From Alsobacter sp046349155 (GTDB lineage: Bacteria; Pseudomonadota; Alphaproteobacteria; Rhizobiales; Beijerinckiaceae), in contig JAXMCW010000007.1 in NCBI GenBank assembly GCA_046349155.1, forward strand, positions 118,094 through 182,093: DNA of 64,000 nucleotides, given 5' to 3'. Position 1 is the stretch's first letter. Each line of letters begins with the position of its first letter. Shown piece after piece: positions 35,728-44,281 of the stretch. The notes under the pieces were generated by a model. That model had not been told where the DNA came from. It saw nothing but the letters and a program-made list of their open reading frames with translations, and made no database searches. A program made the position numbers and the translations under genes.

Positions 35728-35934
35728 GTGAGCGATTCGGCCTGCCGCATCTACGAGAGCATGCTCTGCGAACATGGCGGCGACGCCAACGCCGCCTTGA
35801 AGGCGCTGGCGGCGCGCTACGCGGCCATGGCCAGCGGCGTGAGCCGCGGGTTTCTCCGCCGGCCGGTTCAGCCGCAGGGGAACGGACAGCGCGACGCCGG
35901 TCCGAGCGAGCGTGACCGCAGCAGGGGCCGCTAG
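35728..35934 (+). CDS. Small hypothetical protein
   Basis: In the 509-base gap between the LysR and FadR-type genes, a GTG-started frame encodes 68 residues with a helical centre (C-R-I-Y-E-S-M-L-C-E-H-G-G-D-A-N-A-A-L-K-A-L-A-A-R-Y-A-A-M) and a basic, disordered tail. The GGAA upstream is weak. The frame continues open further upstream but the composition there is unlike protein. I recognise no family; the real-looking core is the reason to list it. The rest of the gap shows only the promoter and operators at 36012-36073. Confidence 0.35.
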   Translation: MSDSACRIYESMLCEHGGDANAALKALAARYAAMASGVSRGFLRRPVQPQGNGQRDAGPSERDRSRGR

Positions 35935-36011
35935 GCGCCGGGCAGCCTCGACGACGCGATCCGAGGAGCGCCGCCGGCGGGGCCGCAAGGCTCCCACCCG
36001 TCCTCCGTCCG

Positions 36012-36073
36012 AATTGGTCTGACAGCATTGACACGCACCAGAGCGCGTGGATAGTTCAGACGTCAGACCAATT
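36012..36073. promoter_or_regulatory. Autoregulatory promoter/operator of the FadR-type gene
   Basis: AATTGGTCTGAC (36012-36023) and its exact reverse complement (36062-36073) flank a good sigma70 promoter: TTGACA at 36028-36033, 17-base spacer, ATAGTT at 36051-36056. One arm lies just before the -35 and the other covers the likely start of transcription. TGGTCTGAC is like the half-sites of FadR-type GntR regulators, so repression by the next gene's product is likely. Confidence 0.65.
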
Positions 36074-36099
36074 TCCCCGGTGGTTGCGGCCCAGCGGTG

Positions 36100-36801
36100 A
36101 TGGACAGCCTCTCTCCCCTGCCTTCGGCGGACCGCGCGGAAAGCGTGATGCGCGCCATCGCCGACTTCATCGCGCGGTCGAACCTCCAGCCGGGCAGCCG
36201 CCTGCCGACCGAACGCCAGCTCATGGCCTCGCTCGCCGTCGGCCGCTCCACCGTCCGCGAGGTCATCCGCAAGCTGCAGGCGCTGGGCGTGGTGGAGTCC
36301 CGCAAGGGCAGCGGCACCTATCTGATGCGCAGCGTGTCGGCGGACGCCGTTCACCTGCCCCTCACCATCGACGCCTCGACCCTGCGCGACAGGCTGCTCC
36401 AGACGCTCGACGTGCGCCGCGGACTCGAGGTCGAGGCGAGCGCGCTGGCCGCCCGCCGTCGCACGCCCGCGGACGTGGCCGTCATGTCCGCAAGGCTCGA
36501 CGAGATGGAGCGCGTCCACCTCGACAAGGGCACGGCGGGCCGCGAGGACCTCGCCTTCCATCTCGCGATCTACGACGCCACGCACAATCCGCTGTTCGGA
36601 CAGTTGCTCGAGCAGATGCGCGAGGCCTTCGAGCGATTCTGGGACAAGCCCTTCGACAGGCCCGACTTCGCCCGCCGCTCCTTTCCTTTCCACCGCGAGC
36701 TCTTCGACGCCATCCGCGACGGCGACGAGGACGGGGCCCGCGAGAAGACCCTCGCGATCCTCGCCATCGTCGAGGAAGACATCAGGGACATGTCGCAATG
36801 A
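36100..36801 (+). CDS. GntR-family regulator, FadR subfamily (FCD domain)
   Basis: A 233-residue regulator with an N-terminal winged helix (S-R-L-P-T-E-R-Q-L-M-A-S-L-A-V-G-R-S-T-V-R-E-V-I-R-K-L) and an all-helical FCD effector domain containing the metal-site histidines (D-L-A-F-H-L-A-I-Y-D-A-T-H-N-P-L, then F-P-F-H-R-E-L). The ATG at 36100 follows directly on a GTG at 36097; either is possible. It leads an operon with a PLP lyase (ATGA overlap) and a CUT1 transporter, so it probably senses the imported compound or a product. A paired operator flanks its promoter. Confidence 0.9.
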   Translation: MDSLSPLPSADRAESVMRAIADFIARSNLQPGSRLPTERQLMASLAVGRSTVREVIRKLQALGVVESRKGSGTYLMRSVSADAVHLPLTIDASTLRDRLLQTLDVRRGLEVEASALAARRRTPADVAVMSARLDEMERVHLDKGTAGREDLAFHLAIYDATHNPLFGQLLEQMREAFERFWDKPFDRPDFARRSFPFHRELFDAIRDGDEDGAREKTLAILAIVEEDIRDMSQ

Positions 36802-37970
36802 GCGCTGCCGCCGACGATCCGATCACACGGGCCACCCTCATCGTCGCGCATGACGGACCGATCGCGTACGACGCGGTCGTGCCGCCGATCGTGCAGACGT
36901 CGCTCTTCACCTTCAAGAGCTTCGACGAGATGGCGGAGACCTTCGCCGGCCAGCGCCAGCGCTACGTCTATTCCCGCACCACCAACCCGACGGTCCGCGC
37001 CTTCGAGGAGAAGCTCGCCGCCCTGGAAGGCGCCGAGGACGCGATCGGCTTTGCGAGCGGCATGGGGGCGATCTCGGGCACCGTCCTGGCGTTCGTCCGG
37101 CCGGGCGACCGGATCGTCTGCGTCAAGCACCTCTATCCCGACGCCTACCGCCTGTTCGAGACGCTCCTGAAGGAGTTCGGCGTCACCACGACCTATGTCG
37201 ACGGGCTCGATGTCGAGGCCGTCGAGAAGGCGCTGCCCGGGGCCAGGCTCCTCTATCTGGAGAGCCCGACCACCTGGCTCATGGAATGCCACAACGTGGC
37301 CGAGCTCGCGGCCGCCGCGCGCCGGCACAGCGTCACCAGCATGATCGACAACAGCTGGGCGACGCCGGTCTTCCAGCAGCCCGTTTCGCTCGGCGTCGAC
37401 CTCGTCGTTCACTCCGCCTCGAAGTATCTCGGCGGCCACAGCGACGTCGTGGCGGGCGTCGCGGCCGGGCGGGCGGACCTGATCAAGCGGATCCGCACCT
37501 CCGTGCATCCCTATCTCGGCGCGAAGCTCGCGCCGTTCGACGCCTGGCTTCTGCTGCGGGGCCTGCGGACCCTGCCGGCGCGGATGCAGGCGCACCGCGA
37601 CGCGGCGCTGACGCTGGCCAAGCGGCTCGCGGAACATCCCGATGTCACCAAGGTCTATCACCCGGGCCTCGGAAACCGCCTTCCCGCGGGCCTCAGCGGC
37701 ACCTCGGGCCTGTTCTCCTTCGCTCTGCACGAGCGGATCGACATCCCCCGCTTCTGCGACAGCCTCGGCCTGTTTCGCATGGGCGTGAGCTGGGGCGGCC
37801 ACGAGAGCCTCGTCGTGCCCGCCCTGGTCACGCGCGGACAGGCCGCCGGCCCCAACTCCGCCGTCGATTTCGGCGTGCCCGAGCGGTCGGTGCGCATCCA
37901 TGTGGGACTCGAGGGCGCCGAGGCGCTCTGGAGCGACCTGTCCGCCGCGATGTCCGCCGCCAGGCGGTGA
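36798..37970 (+). CDS. Cys/Met metabolism PLP-dependent lyase (cystathionine beta-lyase-like)
   Basis: A 390-residue fold-type I PLP enzyme. Y58-S-R and the R-T-T-N-P-T segment bind phosphate, D184 (M-I-D-N-S-W) pairs with the pyridine nitrogen and K209 (H-S-A-S-K-Y-L-G-G-H) forms the Schiff base. Members cleave or form carbon-sulfur bonds in cystathionine and homocysteine metabolism. The fusion of regulation with a sugar-type ABC importer is unusual for plain MetC, so the substrate may be a beta- or gamma-substituted amino acid imported by that system. Start overlaps the regulator stop (ATGA). Confidence 0.85.
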   Translation: MSAAADDPITRATLIVAHDGPIAYDAVVPPIVQTSLFTFKSFDEMAETFAGQRQRYVYSRTTNPTVRAFEEKLAALEGAEDAIGFASGMGAISGTVLAFVRPGDRIVCVKHLYPDAYRLFETLLKEFGVTTTYVDGLDVEAVEKALPGARLLYLESPTTWLMECHNVAELAAAARRHSVTSMIDNSWATPVFQQPVSLGVDLVVHSASKYLGGHSDVVAGVAAGRADLIKRIRTSVHPYLGAKLAPFDAWLLLRGLRTLPARMQAHRDAALTLAKRLAEHPDVTKVYHPGLGNRLPAGLSGTSGLFSFALHERIDIPRFCDSLGLFRMGVSWGGHESLVVPALVTRGQAAGPNSAVDFGVPERSVRIHVGLEGAEALWSDLSAAMSAARR

Positions 37971-38051
37971 ACGAACCGGGGCCGGCTCGCGCCGGTTCCG
38001 CCTGATGGGCCAGTCCGGCCGAACAACCAGAGAGGACGAAGGGGAAGAAAC

Positions 38052-39317
38052 ATGGTCAGAAAACTCCTGCTGGCGGCGACGGCCTCGCTGCTGCTGGCCG
38101 CGCCCGCGAGCGCGGACACGACGCTGAAGCTGGTCGAGGTGATCACCAGCCCCGAGCGCACCGAGACCCTCAAGGAGATCGTGAAGGGCTTCGAGACCGC
38201 CAATCCCGGCGTGAAGGTGGAGATCACCTCGCTGCCCTGGGGACAGGCCTTCGAGAAGTTCGCCACCATGGTGTCCGCCGGCGACACGCCCGACGTGGTG
38301 GAGATGCCGGACCGCTGGCAGGCGCTCTACGCGAACAAGGGCATGCTGGAGAGCCTGGAGCCCTACCTCGCCAAGTGGGAGCACACCAAGGAGCTCAACG
38401 ACCGGGCCCTGCAGATGGGCCGCTACGTCAACAACACGGCCTACGCGCTGCCCTACGGCTTCTATCTGCGGGCCATGTTCTACAACAAGAAGCTGTTCAA
38501 GGAGGCGGGGCTCTCCGGCGCGCCGAAGACGCTCGACGAGTTCGTGGACGCCGCCAAGAAGGTGTCGGCGCTGCCCGGCAAGTTCGGCTACTGCCTGCGC
38601 GGCGGCCCGGGCGGCCTGAACGGCTGGATGATGTTCGGCGCCACCGCCAACGGCGACAACACCTTCTTCAAGCAGGACGGGACATCGACCATCTCCGAAC
38701 CCGGCTGGGTGAAGGGCATGAGCGTCCTGACCGACCTCTACAAGTCCGGCGCGGCTCCCAAGGACAGCGTCAACTGGGGCTTCAACGAGATCGTCTCGGG
38801 CTTCTATTCCGGCACCTGCGCGATGCTCGACCAGGATCCCGACGCGCTGATCGCCATCGCCGAACGGATGAACAAGGACGACTACGACGTCGCCCCCATG
38901 CCGAAGGGTCCGGCCGGCAAGGCCTTCCCGACGCTGGGCTACGGCTCCTGGTCCATGTTCTCGACGTCCAAGTCGAAGGATCTGTCCTGGAAGCTCATCG
39001 CCGCCCTGGCCGGACCGGAGGGCAACATCGCCTGGAACAAGAAGATCGGCGCCCTGCCGATCTACAAGTCTGCGGAGAGCGACCCGTTCTACGCCGACCC
39101 CAAGTTTAAGGGCTGGTTCGAGGAGCTCGCCGACAAGGACGTCGTGCCGACGGTCATGCCGACCTACCTCACCGAGTTCGCCTTCTTCGCCGACTCGATC
39201 GCGGTGAAGACGACCCAGCAGGCCCTGCTCGGCCAGCTGACGCCTGACGCCATGGCCAAGCAGTGGGCGGACTACCTCACCAAGGCCCAGCAGAAATATC
39301 TCGCGGCCAAGAAGTGA
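38052..39317 (+). CDS. Sugar-type ABC transporter substrate-binding protein (family 1)
   Basis: A 421-residue periplasmic receptor with a Sec signal (K-L-L-L-A-A-T-A-S-L-L-L-A-A-P-A-S-A). The mature protein has the group 1 pattern: I-V-K-G-F-E-T-A-N-P-G-V-K-V, a W-G-Q-A-F-E-K-F segment and M-F-S-T-S-K-S-K-D-L-S-W-K-L-I-A-A-L-A-G. A strong ribosome site (GAAGGGGAAG) precedes the ATG. It begins a complete CUT1 importer downstream of the PLP lyase. A perfect hairpin follows the stop. Confidence 0.9.
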   Translation: MVRKLLLAATASLLLAAPASADTTLKLVEVITSPERTETLKEIVKGFETANPGVKVEITSLPWGQAFEKFATMVSAGDTPDVVEMPDRWQALYANKGMLESLEPYLAKWEHTKELNDRALQMGRYVNNTAYALPYGFYLRAMFYNKKLFKEAGLSGAPKTLDEFVDAAKKVSALPGKFGYCLRGGPGGLNGWMMFGATANGDNTFFKQDGTSTISEPGWVKGMSVLTDLYKSGAAPKDSVNWGFNEIVSGFYSGTCAMLDQDPDALIAIAERMNKDDYDVAPMPKGPAGKAFPTLGYGSWSMFSTSKSKDLSWKLIAALAGPEGNIAWNKKIGALPIYKSAESDPFYADPKFKGWFEELADKDVVPTVMPTYLTEFAFFADSIAVKTTQQALLGQLTPDAMAKQWADYLTKAQQKYLAAKK

Positions 39318-39323
39318 CCGCGG

Positions 39324-39350
39324 CGGTGCGCCGGCAATTCCGGCGCACCG
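39324..39350 (+). other. Perfect stem-loop after binding-protein gene
   Basis: An 11-base perfect stem (39324-39334 with 39340-39350) closes the loop CAATT, 7 bases after the receptor stop and before the permease start. No T-run follows, so it is more likely an mRNA stabiliser or attenuator. Confidence 0.6.
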
Positions 39351-39363
39351 ACCCCCTCCCGAC

Positions 39364-40311
39364 ATGATCAGGACGGACCAGGCGATGCGAGCGGCGCAGG
39401 ACACGGCGAAACGCAGGGAGGGCGGCCGGCGACGCCTCGTCCTCGCCTTGGAGCCGTGGCTCTACGCCTCCCCCGCCCTGCTGCTCATCGCCGGCGTGCT
39501 GCTCGTGCCGCTCGGCATCGGCCTCTCCTACGCCTTCCGCAACATTCAGCTGCTCGACCCCATGAGTGGCGACTTCGTCGGGCTGGAGAACTTCCAGACC
39601 CTATGGGCCGACCCGAACTTCTGGAACGCGCTGCGCAATACGCTGGCCTGGACGGTCGTGTCCGTCATCTTCCAGTTCGTCCTCGGCCTGATCCTCGCCC
39701 TGATGCTCAACCGTCCGTTCCCCGGGCGCGCGGTGGTGCAGGCTCTGGTCTTCCTGCCCTGGGCGGTGCCGACCTTTCTCTCGGGCCTCAACTGGGCCTG
39801 GCTCTTCAACCCAGTCGTCGGTCCCCTGCCCCATTGGGCGGTCGCCGTCGGGCTGGCCAAGGCGCCGGAGAACATCCTGTCCAACCCCGACTATGCGCTC
39901 TGGGGCCCTGTGGTCGCCATCGTCTGGTGGGGGATACCCTTCTTCGCCATCACGCTGCTGGCCGCCCTCCAGTCCATCCCGAAGGACGTCTACGAGGCGG
40001 CCGAGATCGACGGGGCCGGTCCGCTGCAGCGCTTCGTCTCCATCACCGTGCCCTACCTCGCCCCCACGATCGTGATCACGGTCCTCCTGCGGGCGGTCTG
40101 GATCGCCAACGCGGCCGACCTGATCGTCGTGATGACCAAGGGCGGGCCTGCCGATTCCACGCAGATCGTGGCGAGCTACATCTTCACCCAGGCCTTCCAG
40201 AGGCTCGACTTCGGCTATGCCTCGGCCATCGCCACCGTCCTGCTCGTCCTGCTTCTCGCCTATGCCCTCGTGCTGGTGGTCGTGCGCCAGCGGCTGATCA
40301 GGGCGAGCTGA
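39364..40311 (+). CDS. Sugar-type (CUT1) ABC importer permease, MalF type
   Basis: A 315-residue permease with a basic N-terminal tail and six helices. It shows L-L-V-P-L-G-I-G-L-S-Y-A-F-R-N, V-G-L-E-N-F-Q-T-L-W and the EAA loop E-A-A-E-I-D-G-A-G-P-L-Q-R-F-V-S-I-T-V-P. The ATG at 39385 is an alternative start. The next gene begins 3 bases after the stop. Confidence 0.9.
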   Translation: MIRTDQAMRAAQDTAKRREGGRRRLVLALEPWLYASPALLLIAGVLLVPLGIGLSYAFRNIQLLDPMSGDFVGLENFQTLWADPNFWNALRNTLAWTVVSVIFQFVLGLILALMLNRPFPGRAVVQALVFLPWAVPTFLSGLNWAWLFNPVVGPLPHWAVAVGLAKAPENILSNPDYALWGPVVAIVWWGIPFFAITLLAALQSIPKDVYEAAEIDGAGPLQRFVSITVPYLAPTIVITVLLRAVWIANAADLIVVMTKGGPADSTQIVASYIFTQAFQRLDFGYASAIATVLLVLLLAYALVLVVVRQRLIRAS

Positions 40312-40314
40312 CCG

Positions 40315-41157
40315 ATGCGCGGATCACCGGGCCGCAAGGCGCTTCTCTGGACCCTGCACTACGCCGTCATCGCCCTCTACGTGGCGGTGGCGCTCTTCCC
40401 GCTCTACTGGCTTCTCAAGGTCTCCGTCACCCCGAACAGGCTGCTCTATGCGGAGGGCGTGCGGATGTGGCCCTCGCAGTCGAGCCTCGAGCACTACGTC
40501 TCCGTCATCCGTCACACGGACTTTCCGCTCTTCTTCCGCAACAGCGTGATCGTCTCGGCCGGGACGGCGGTGTTCACGACGCTGGCGGCCGCCGGCATGG
40601 GCTATGCGCTGTCGCGCTTCGTGTTCCGCGGCAAGATATGGCTCGTCGGCCTGATGCTCGTCACCCAGATGTTTCCGCTGGTCATGATCATCGCCCCGAT
40701 CTTCAAGCTGTTCTCGCCGCTCGGTCTCACCAACAGCCTGACGGGCCTGATCATCATCTACACGGCCTACAACGTCCCCTTCGCGGCCTTCCTGATGCAG
40801 TCCTTCTTCGACGGCATCCCGAAGGAGTTGGAGGAGGCTGCGATGACGGACGGCGCCACGCGCTTCATGGCGCTGCGCCAGATCATCCTCCCGCTCACGC
40901 TGCCGGGCATCGCCGCCACCCTCGGCTTCGTGTTCACGGCGGCCTGGAGCGAGTTGCTGTTCGCGCTGATGCTGAACTCCAAGCAGGACGCGACGACGTT
41001 CCCGGTCGGCCTGCTCACCTTCGTCTCCAAGTTCTCGGTCGACTTCGGGCAGATGATGGCCGCGGGCGTTCTCGCCCTCGTCCCCGTCTGCATCTTCTTC
41101 TTCCTGATCCAGCGCCACCTCGTGCAGGGCCTCACGGCCGGCGCGGTCAAGGGCTGA
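40315..41157 (+). CDS. Sugar-type (CUT1) ABC importer permease, MalG type
   Basis: A 280-residue six-helix permease with A-L-F-P-L-Y-W-L-L-K-V-S-V-T near the N-terminus, an EAA loop E-E-A-A-M-T-D-G-A-T-R-F-M-A-L-R-Q-I-I-L-P and the closing L-V-Q-G-L-T-A-G-A-V-K-G. It forms the channel with the MalF-type subunit. The ATPase gene follows after 8 bases. Confidence 0.9.
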   Translation: MRGSPGRKALLWTLHYAVIALYVAVALFPLYWLLKVSVTPNRLLYAEGVRMWPSQSSLEHYVSVIRHTDFPLFFRNSVIVSAGTAVFTTLAAAGMGYALSRFVFRGKIWLVGLMLVTQMFPLVMIIAPIFKLFSPLGLTNSLTGLIIIYTAYNVPFAAFLMQSFFDGIPKELEEAAMTDGATRFMALRQIILPLTLPGIAATLGFVFTAAWSELLFALMLNSKQDATTFPVGLLTFVSKFSVDFGQMMAAGVLALVPVCIFFFLIQRHLVQGLTAGAVKG

Positions 41158-41165
41158 GGAGAGCC

Positions 41166-42248
41166 ATGGCAGCGATCGACATCCTCGGCGTCCGCAAGAG
41201 CTTCGGCGACGTCACGGTCCTCAAGGGCGTGGACCTCGCCATCGAGTCCGGCGAGTTCGTGGTTCTCGTCGGGCCGTCGGGCTGCGGAAAGTCCACCCTG
41301 CTGCGGCTCGTCGCGGGACTGGAGGAGATGAGCTCGGGCGAGATCCGCATCGCCGGGCGGCGCGTGAACGACCTTCCGCCCAAGGACCGCGACATCGCGA
41401 TGGTGTTCCAGTCCTACGCCCTCTACCCGCACATGACCGTGCGCGACAACATGAGCTACAGCCTGCGCCTGAAGCGCACGCCGGCCGAGAGGATCGCGGC
41501 CGCGGTGAAGCATGCCGGCTCGAAGCTGGGCCTCGAAGCGCTGCAGGACCGCAAGCCGCGCCAGCTCTCGGGCGGCCAGCGCCAGCGCGTGGCGATGGGG
41601 CGCGCCATCGTGCGCCACCCCAAGGCCTTCCTGTTCGACGAGCCCCTGTCCAACCTCGACGCGCGGCTGCGCGAGCAGATGCGGTTCGAGATCCGCAAGC
41701 TGCACCGCGACCTCGGCGCCACCTCGGTTTACGTCACCCACGACCAGATCGAGGCCATGACGATGGCGGACCGGATCGTGGCCATGAATGGCGGCGTGGT
41801 GCAGCAGGTCGGGTCGCCGCTGGAGCTCTACGACGATCCCGCCAACATGTTCGTGGCCGGGTTCATCGGATCGCCGGCCATGAACTTCCTCCCCGCGCGG
41901 CTGCTGCCGGCCGGGGGCGGGACTGAACTGCGCCTGGGCGAAATCGTGCTCGCGCGCCTGACCGCCGTTCCGGGGTCCCCGGCCCCGCAGGACGTGACGG
42001 TCGGCCTGCGGCCCGAACGCGTCGGCCTCGTCGCGCCCGGCGAGGGCTTTCCCGCCAGCGTTCTGCTGGTGGAGCCGACGGGGGCGAGCACCATCATCCA
42101 CCTGGAGGCGGGGCCGCACGTCCTCAAGGCCTTCACGACGGACCGCCGGCCGCTCGCCACCGGCGAGCAGGTGCATGTCCGCGTCGAGCCGGCGGAGGTC
42201 CGGATGTTCGACAGCGCGAGCGGCGAGCGGATCAGGCCGTCGGCGTAG
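41166..42248 (+). CDS. Sugar-type (CUT1) ABC importer ATP-binding protein (UgpC/MalK)
   Basis: A 360-residue ATPase with Walker A GPSGCGKST, Q-loop MVFQSYALYPHMT, signature LSGGQRQRVAMGRA and Walker B FLFDEPLSNLDARLREQM, then a C-terminal OB/TOBE region. Residues around F-I-G-S-P-A-M-N-F-L-P mark the junction. MalK-type ATPases are often shared by several importers. The next transporter cluster (45.2-48.3 kb) has no ATPase of its own, and this one or the one at 29.3 kb could serve it; that is inference. Confidence 0.93.
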   Translation: MAAIDILGVRKSFGDVTVLKGVDLAIESGEFVVLVGPSGCGKSTLLRLVAGLEEMSSGEIRIAGRRVNDLPPKDRDIAMVFQSYALYPHMTVRDNMSYSLRLKRTPAERIAAAVKHAGSKLGLEALQDRKPRQLSGGQRQRVAMGRAIVRHPKAFLFDEPLSNLDARLREQMRFEIRKLHRDLGATSVYVTHDQIEAMTMADRIVAMNGGVVQQVGSPLELYDDPANMFVAGFIGSPAMNFLPARLLPAGGGTELRLGEIVLARLTAVPGSPAPQDVTVGLRPERVGLVAPGEGFPASVLLVEPTGASTIIHLEAGPHVLKAFTTDRRPLATGEQVHVRVEPAEVRMFDSASGERIRPSA

Positions 42249-42346
42249 CCCACGGACATCGCCGGCCTGCGGCGCAGGCCTGCCCCGTCAGCCCTCCGGC
42301 CCACCAGCGCCGGATCGCCGCAGCCGTCCGGACCGCCTCCGCACCA

Positions 42347-43411
42347 TCAGCGCGGCGCGTCGGGCGCGAGCCCGGCCTTGCGGCTGCGCGCGGAGGAAAT
42401 CCCCAGAGCCATCTTCGACCAGCGGACGAGCGGCTTCTCGAGGAGAAGGTGGCAGGCCACCCCGGCGACGATGCTGGCCAGGGTCGAGCCGACGAAGATG
42501 ACGAATGCCGAAGCGAGGCCCGAGACGAGCCAGACCCGCCCGAGCACGATGAGCACGAGGGGGTGAATGAGGTAGATCGAGTAGGACGCGGCGCCGAGCA
42601 GCAGGCCGAGGCGCGTCGCCACGAACGTCTGGCCCTCGAGCGCGAGGGTGCCGAGCACGAGGCAGACCGCCGGAACGCCCCAGGCCAGGAGCCGAAGCCA
42701 GCCCTCGTTGCGGAAGCTGTGCCCGTAGAGGAGCACGATCAGTCCCAGGCCCATGGCTGCGAGGACCGCGCCCGCCGGCGCCGGCAGGCGCCAGCCCTTG
42801 TCCCAGGCCCAGCCGATCCAGAGCCCCGCCACGAATTCGAGCAGGATGGGACTGGTGTAGACCGTCCACCAGGACGCCACGTCGCCGGGCCAGGCGGTTC
42901 CTCCGGCCGCGAGCAGCACGAGCGCCGTCGTCAGCAGGGCGACGTGCCGCGGCCGCGCGGCCAGCGCGACGGCGAGCAACGCATAGAAGAACATCTCGTA
43001 GACGAGGGTCCAGCCCACGGGCAGGAACGGGCTCACCTCGCCCTTGGCGTTGAACACGGGCAGGAAGGCCATGGACTTTGCCAGGTCCTGCGGGCTGGGG
43101 TGCTCGATGGAGCGTCCGGCCATGGCCAGGCCGAGGAGCGCCAGCGTCACCAGCCAGTAGAGCGGGACGATCCGGCAGATTCGATCCGCGACGAACGTGA
43201 CGGGAGACGCCGTCGGACTGCGGCAGGCCGTCAGGAACATGATGAAGCCGCTGATGACGAAGAAGACGTCGACGCCCGCCTGCCCGAGATTCCCCGCCTC
43301 CTCCAGCCAGGCGTTGCCGGAATAGCGGGCCGCGTCATAGCCGGCATGGACGAAGACGACCGCGATCGCCGCCACGGCGCGCAGGGTCTGGATGGACGTG
43401 AGAAGCCGCAT
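42347..43411 (-). CDS. Membrane acyltransferase (acyltransferase family 3)
   Basis: A 354-residue polytopic protein with about ten helices. The N-terminal L-R-A-V-A-A-I-A-V-V-F-V-H-A-G-Y contains the catalytic-type His, and F-F-V-I-S-G-F-I-M-F follows, both hallmarks of OafA/NodX-type O-acyltransferases. These add acetyl or succinyl groups to surface sugars using cytoplasmic acyl donors. It is alone on this strand between two rightward clusters. Short rml genes 9 kb downstream may belong to the same surface polysaccharide, but no direct link is visible. The preceding 98 bases (42249-42346) show nothing. Confidence 0.88.
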   Translation of the reverse strand: MRLLTSIQTLRAVAAIAVVFVHAGYDAARYSGNAWLEEAGNLGQAGVDVFFVISGFIMFLTACRSPTASPVTFVADRICRIVPLYWLVTLALLGLAMAGRSIEHPSPQDLAKSMAFLPVFNAKGEVSPFLPVGWTLVYEMFFYALLAVALAARPRHVALLTTALVLLAAGGTAWPGDVASWWTVYTSPILLEFVAGLWIGWAWDKGWRLPAPAGAVLAAMGLGLIVLLYGHSFRNEGWLRLLAWGVPAVCLVLGTLALEGQTFVATRLGLLLGAASYSIYLIHPLVLIVLGRVWLVSGLASAFVIFVGSTLASIVAGVACHLLLEKPLVRWSKMALGISSARSRKAGLAPDAPR

Positions 43412-43601
43412 TCATGTTCCAATCTCGATAATCAAGCGGACCGCCTCGAGGCGACCCTGAAACGGAGCGCCCGGCGGCCTCGTGCCTGTCACGAGCCCCT
43501 TGCCGGGCCTCGGCGACCGTGAGCGGAGGGGCAGCTTTGGGACCTCACGGTGGCGTCCCGATGGCGAAGAGGCCGTCACGGACCTTGCTTGCACAGCCGC
43601 T

Positions 43602-43630
43602 CGCTGTTATCGATATTTATAATGATAGCG
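43602..43630. promoter_or_regulatory. AT-rich dyad at the GntR start
   Basis: CGCT (43602) and AGCG (43630) enclose an AT-rich, roughly symmetrical block with TTAT and ATAA. It stands out in GC-rich DNA and overlaps the proposed ATG at 43622. It could be a GntR operator and -10 region. Confidence 0.3.
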
Positions 43631-44281
43631 CCGACGCCCAAGCTCATGAAGCCAGCCGACGTGGTCTACGGCCACGTCAAGCGGCGCATCATGCTGAACG
43701 ACCTCAAGCCCGAGACCGCGCTGACCGAGCTTGGCATCGCCCATGAGATCGGCTGCAGCCAGGGCACCGTGCGGGAGGCGCTCCTGCGGCTGCAGGAGGA
43801 CGGTCTCGTCGTGAAATCACGCGGCCGCGGCACCGTGGTGACCCGTCTCACGGCCGAGGAGGCGCAGGAGATGCTGGTCCTGCGCAGCACGATCGAGACG
43901 CGCGGCGCCCTGCGCTCGGCCGGCCGCTTCGACCCTGCGCTCCGGTCGCGCCTTGCGGAGATCCGGGCCGCCATGGACGGGGCGGCCTCCGCCGGGGACG
44001 AGTACGAGCTCATCGAGCTCGACCGCGAGTTCCACCTCGCGATCTTCCGGGCCTCGGGACTGGATGCGCTCGAACAGATCCTGGCGCGGTGCATCATGCA
44101 TTCCCATCGCAACAAGCTCTGGGCGCCGGGGCATCGCCGTCCCCTCGCCGAGACGGCGGCCCGGCACGACGTGCTGCTGGACCTCATCCAGGCGGGCGAC
44201 GGACCCGGCCTTGCGGAGGCCCTGCGCCGCCATATCGACACCATCGTGTCGCTCGCCGACGCGGCGGAGGCGGCGGCATGA
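43622..44281 (+). CDS. GntR-family regulator (FCD domain)
   Basis: A 219-residue regulator with a winged helix (A-L-T-E-L-G-I-A-H-E-I-G-C-S-Q-G-T-V-R-E-A-L-L-R-L) and a C-terminal FCD domain (L-D-R-E-F-H-L-A-I-F-R-A-S-G-L-D-A-L, later A-A-R-H-D-V-L). Neither ATG 43622 nor ATG 43646 has a clear ribosome site; the second begins closer to the domain. The stop overlaps the esterase ATG (ATGA), making it the first gene of a long catabolic operon that it probably represses. Confidence 0.88.
   Translation: MIAPTPKLMKPADVVYGHVKRRIMLNDLKPETALTELGIAHEIGCSQGTVREALLRLQEDGLVVKSRGRGTVVTRLTAEEAQEMLVLRSTIETRGALRSAGRFDPALRSRLAEIRAAMDGAASAGDEYELIELDREFHLAIFRASGLDALEQILARCIMHSHRNKLWAPGHRRPLAETAARHDVLLDLIQAGDGPGLAEALRRHIDTIVSLADAAEAAA

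Noticed and set aside
36570..39404. Minus-strand open frame of 944 codons
   Set aside because: It is antisense to the FadR-type regulator, PLP lyase and receptor genes, all of which carry family motifs.
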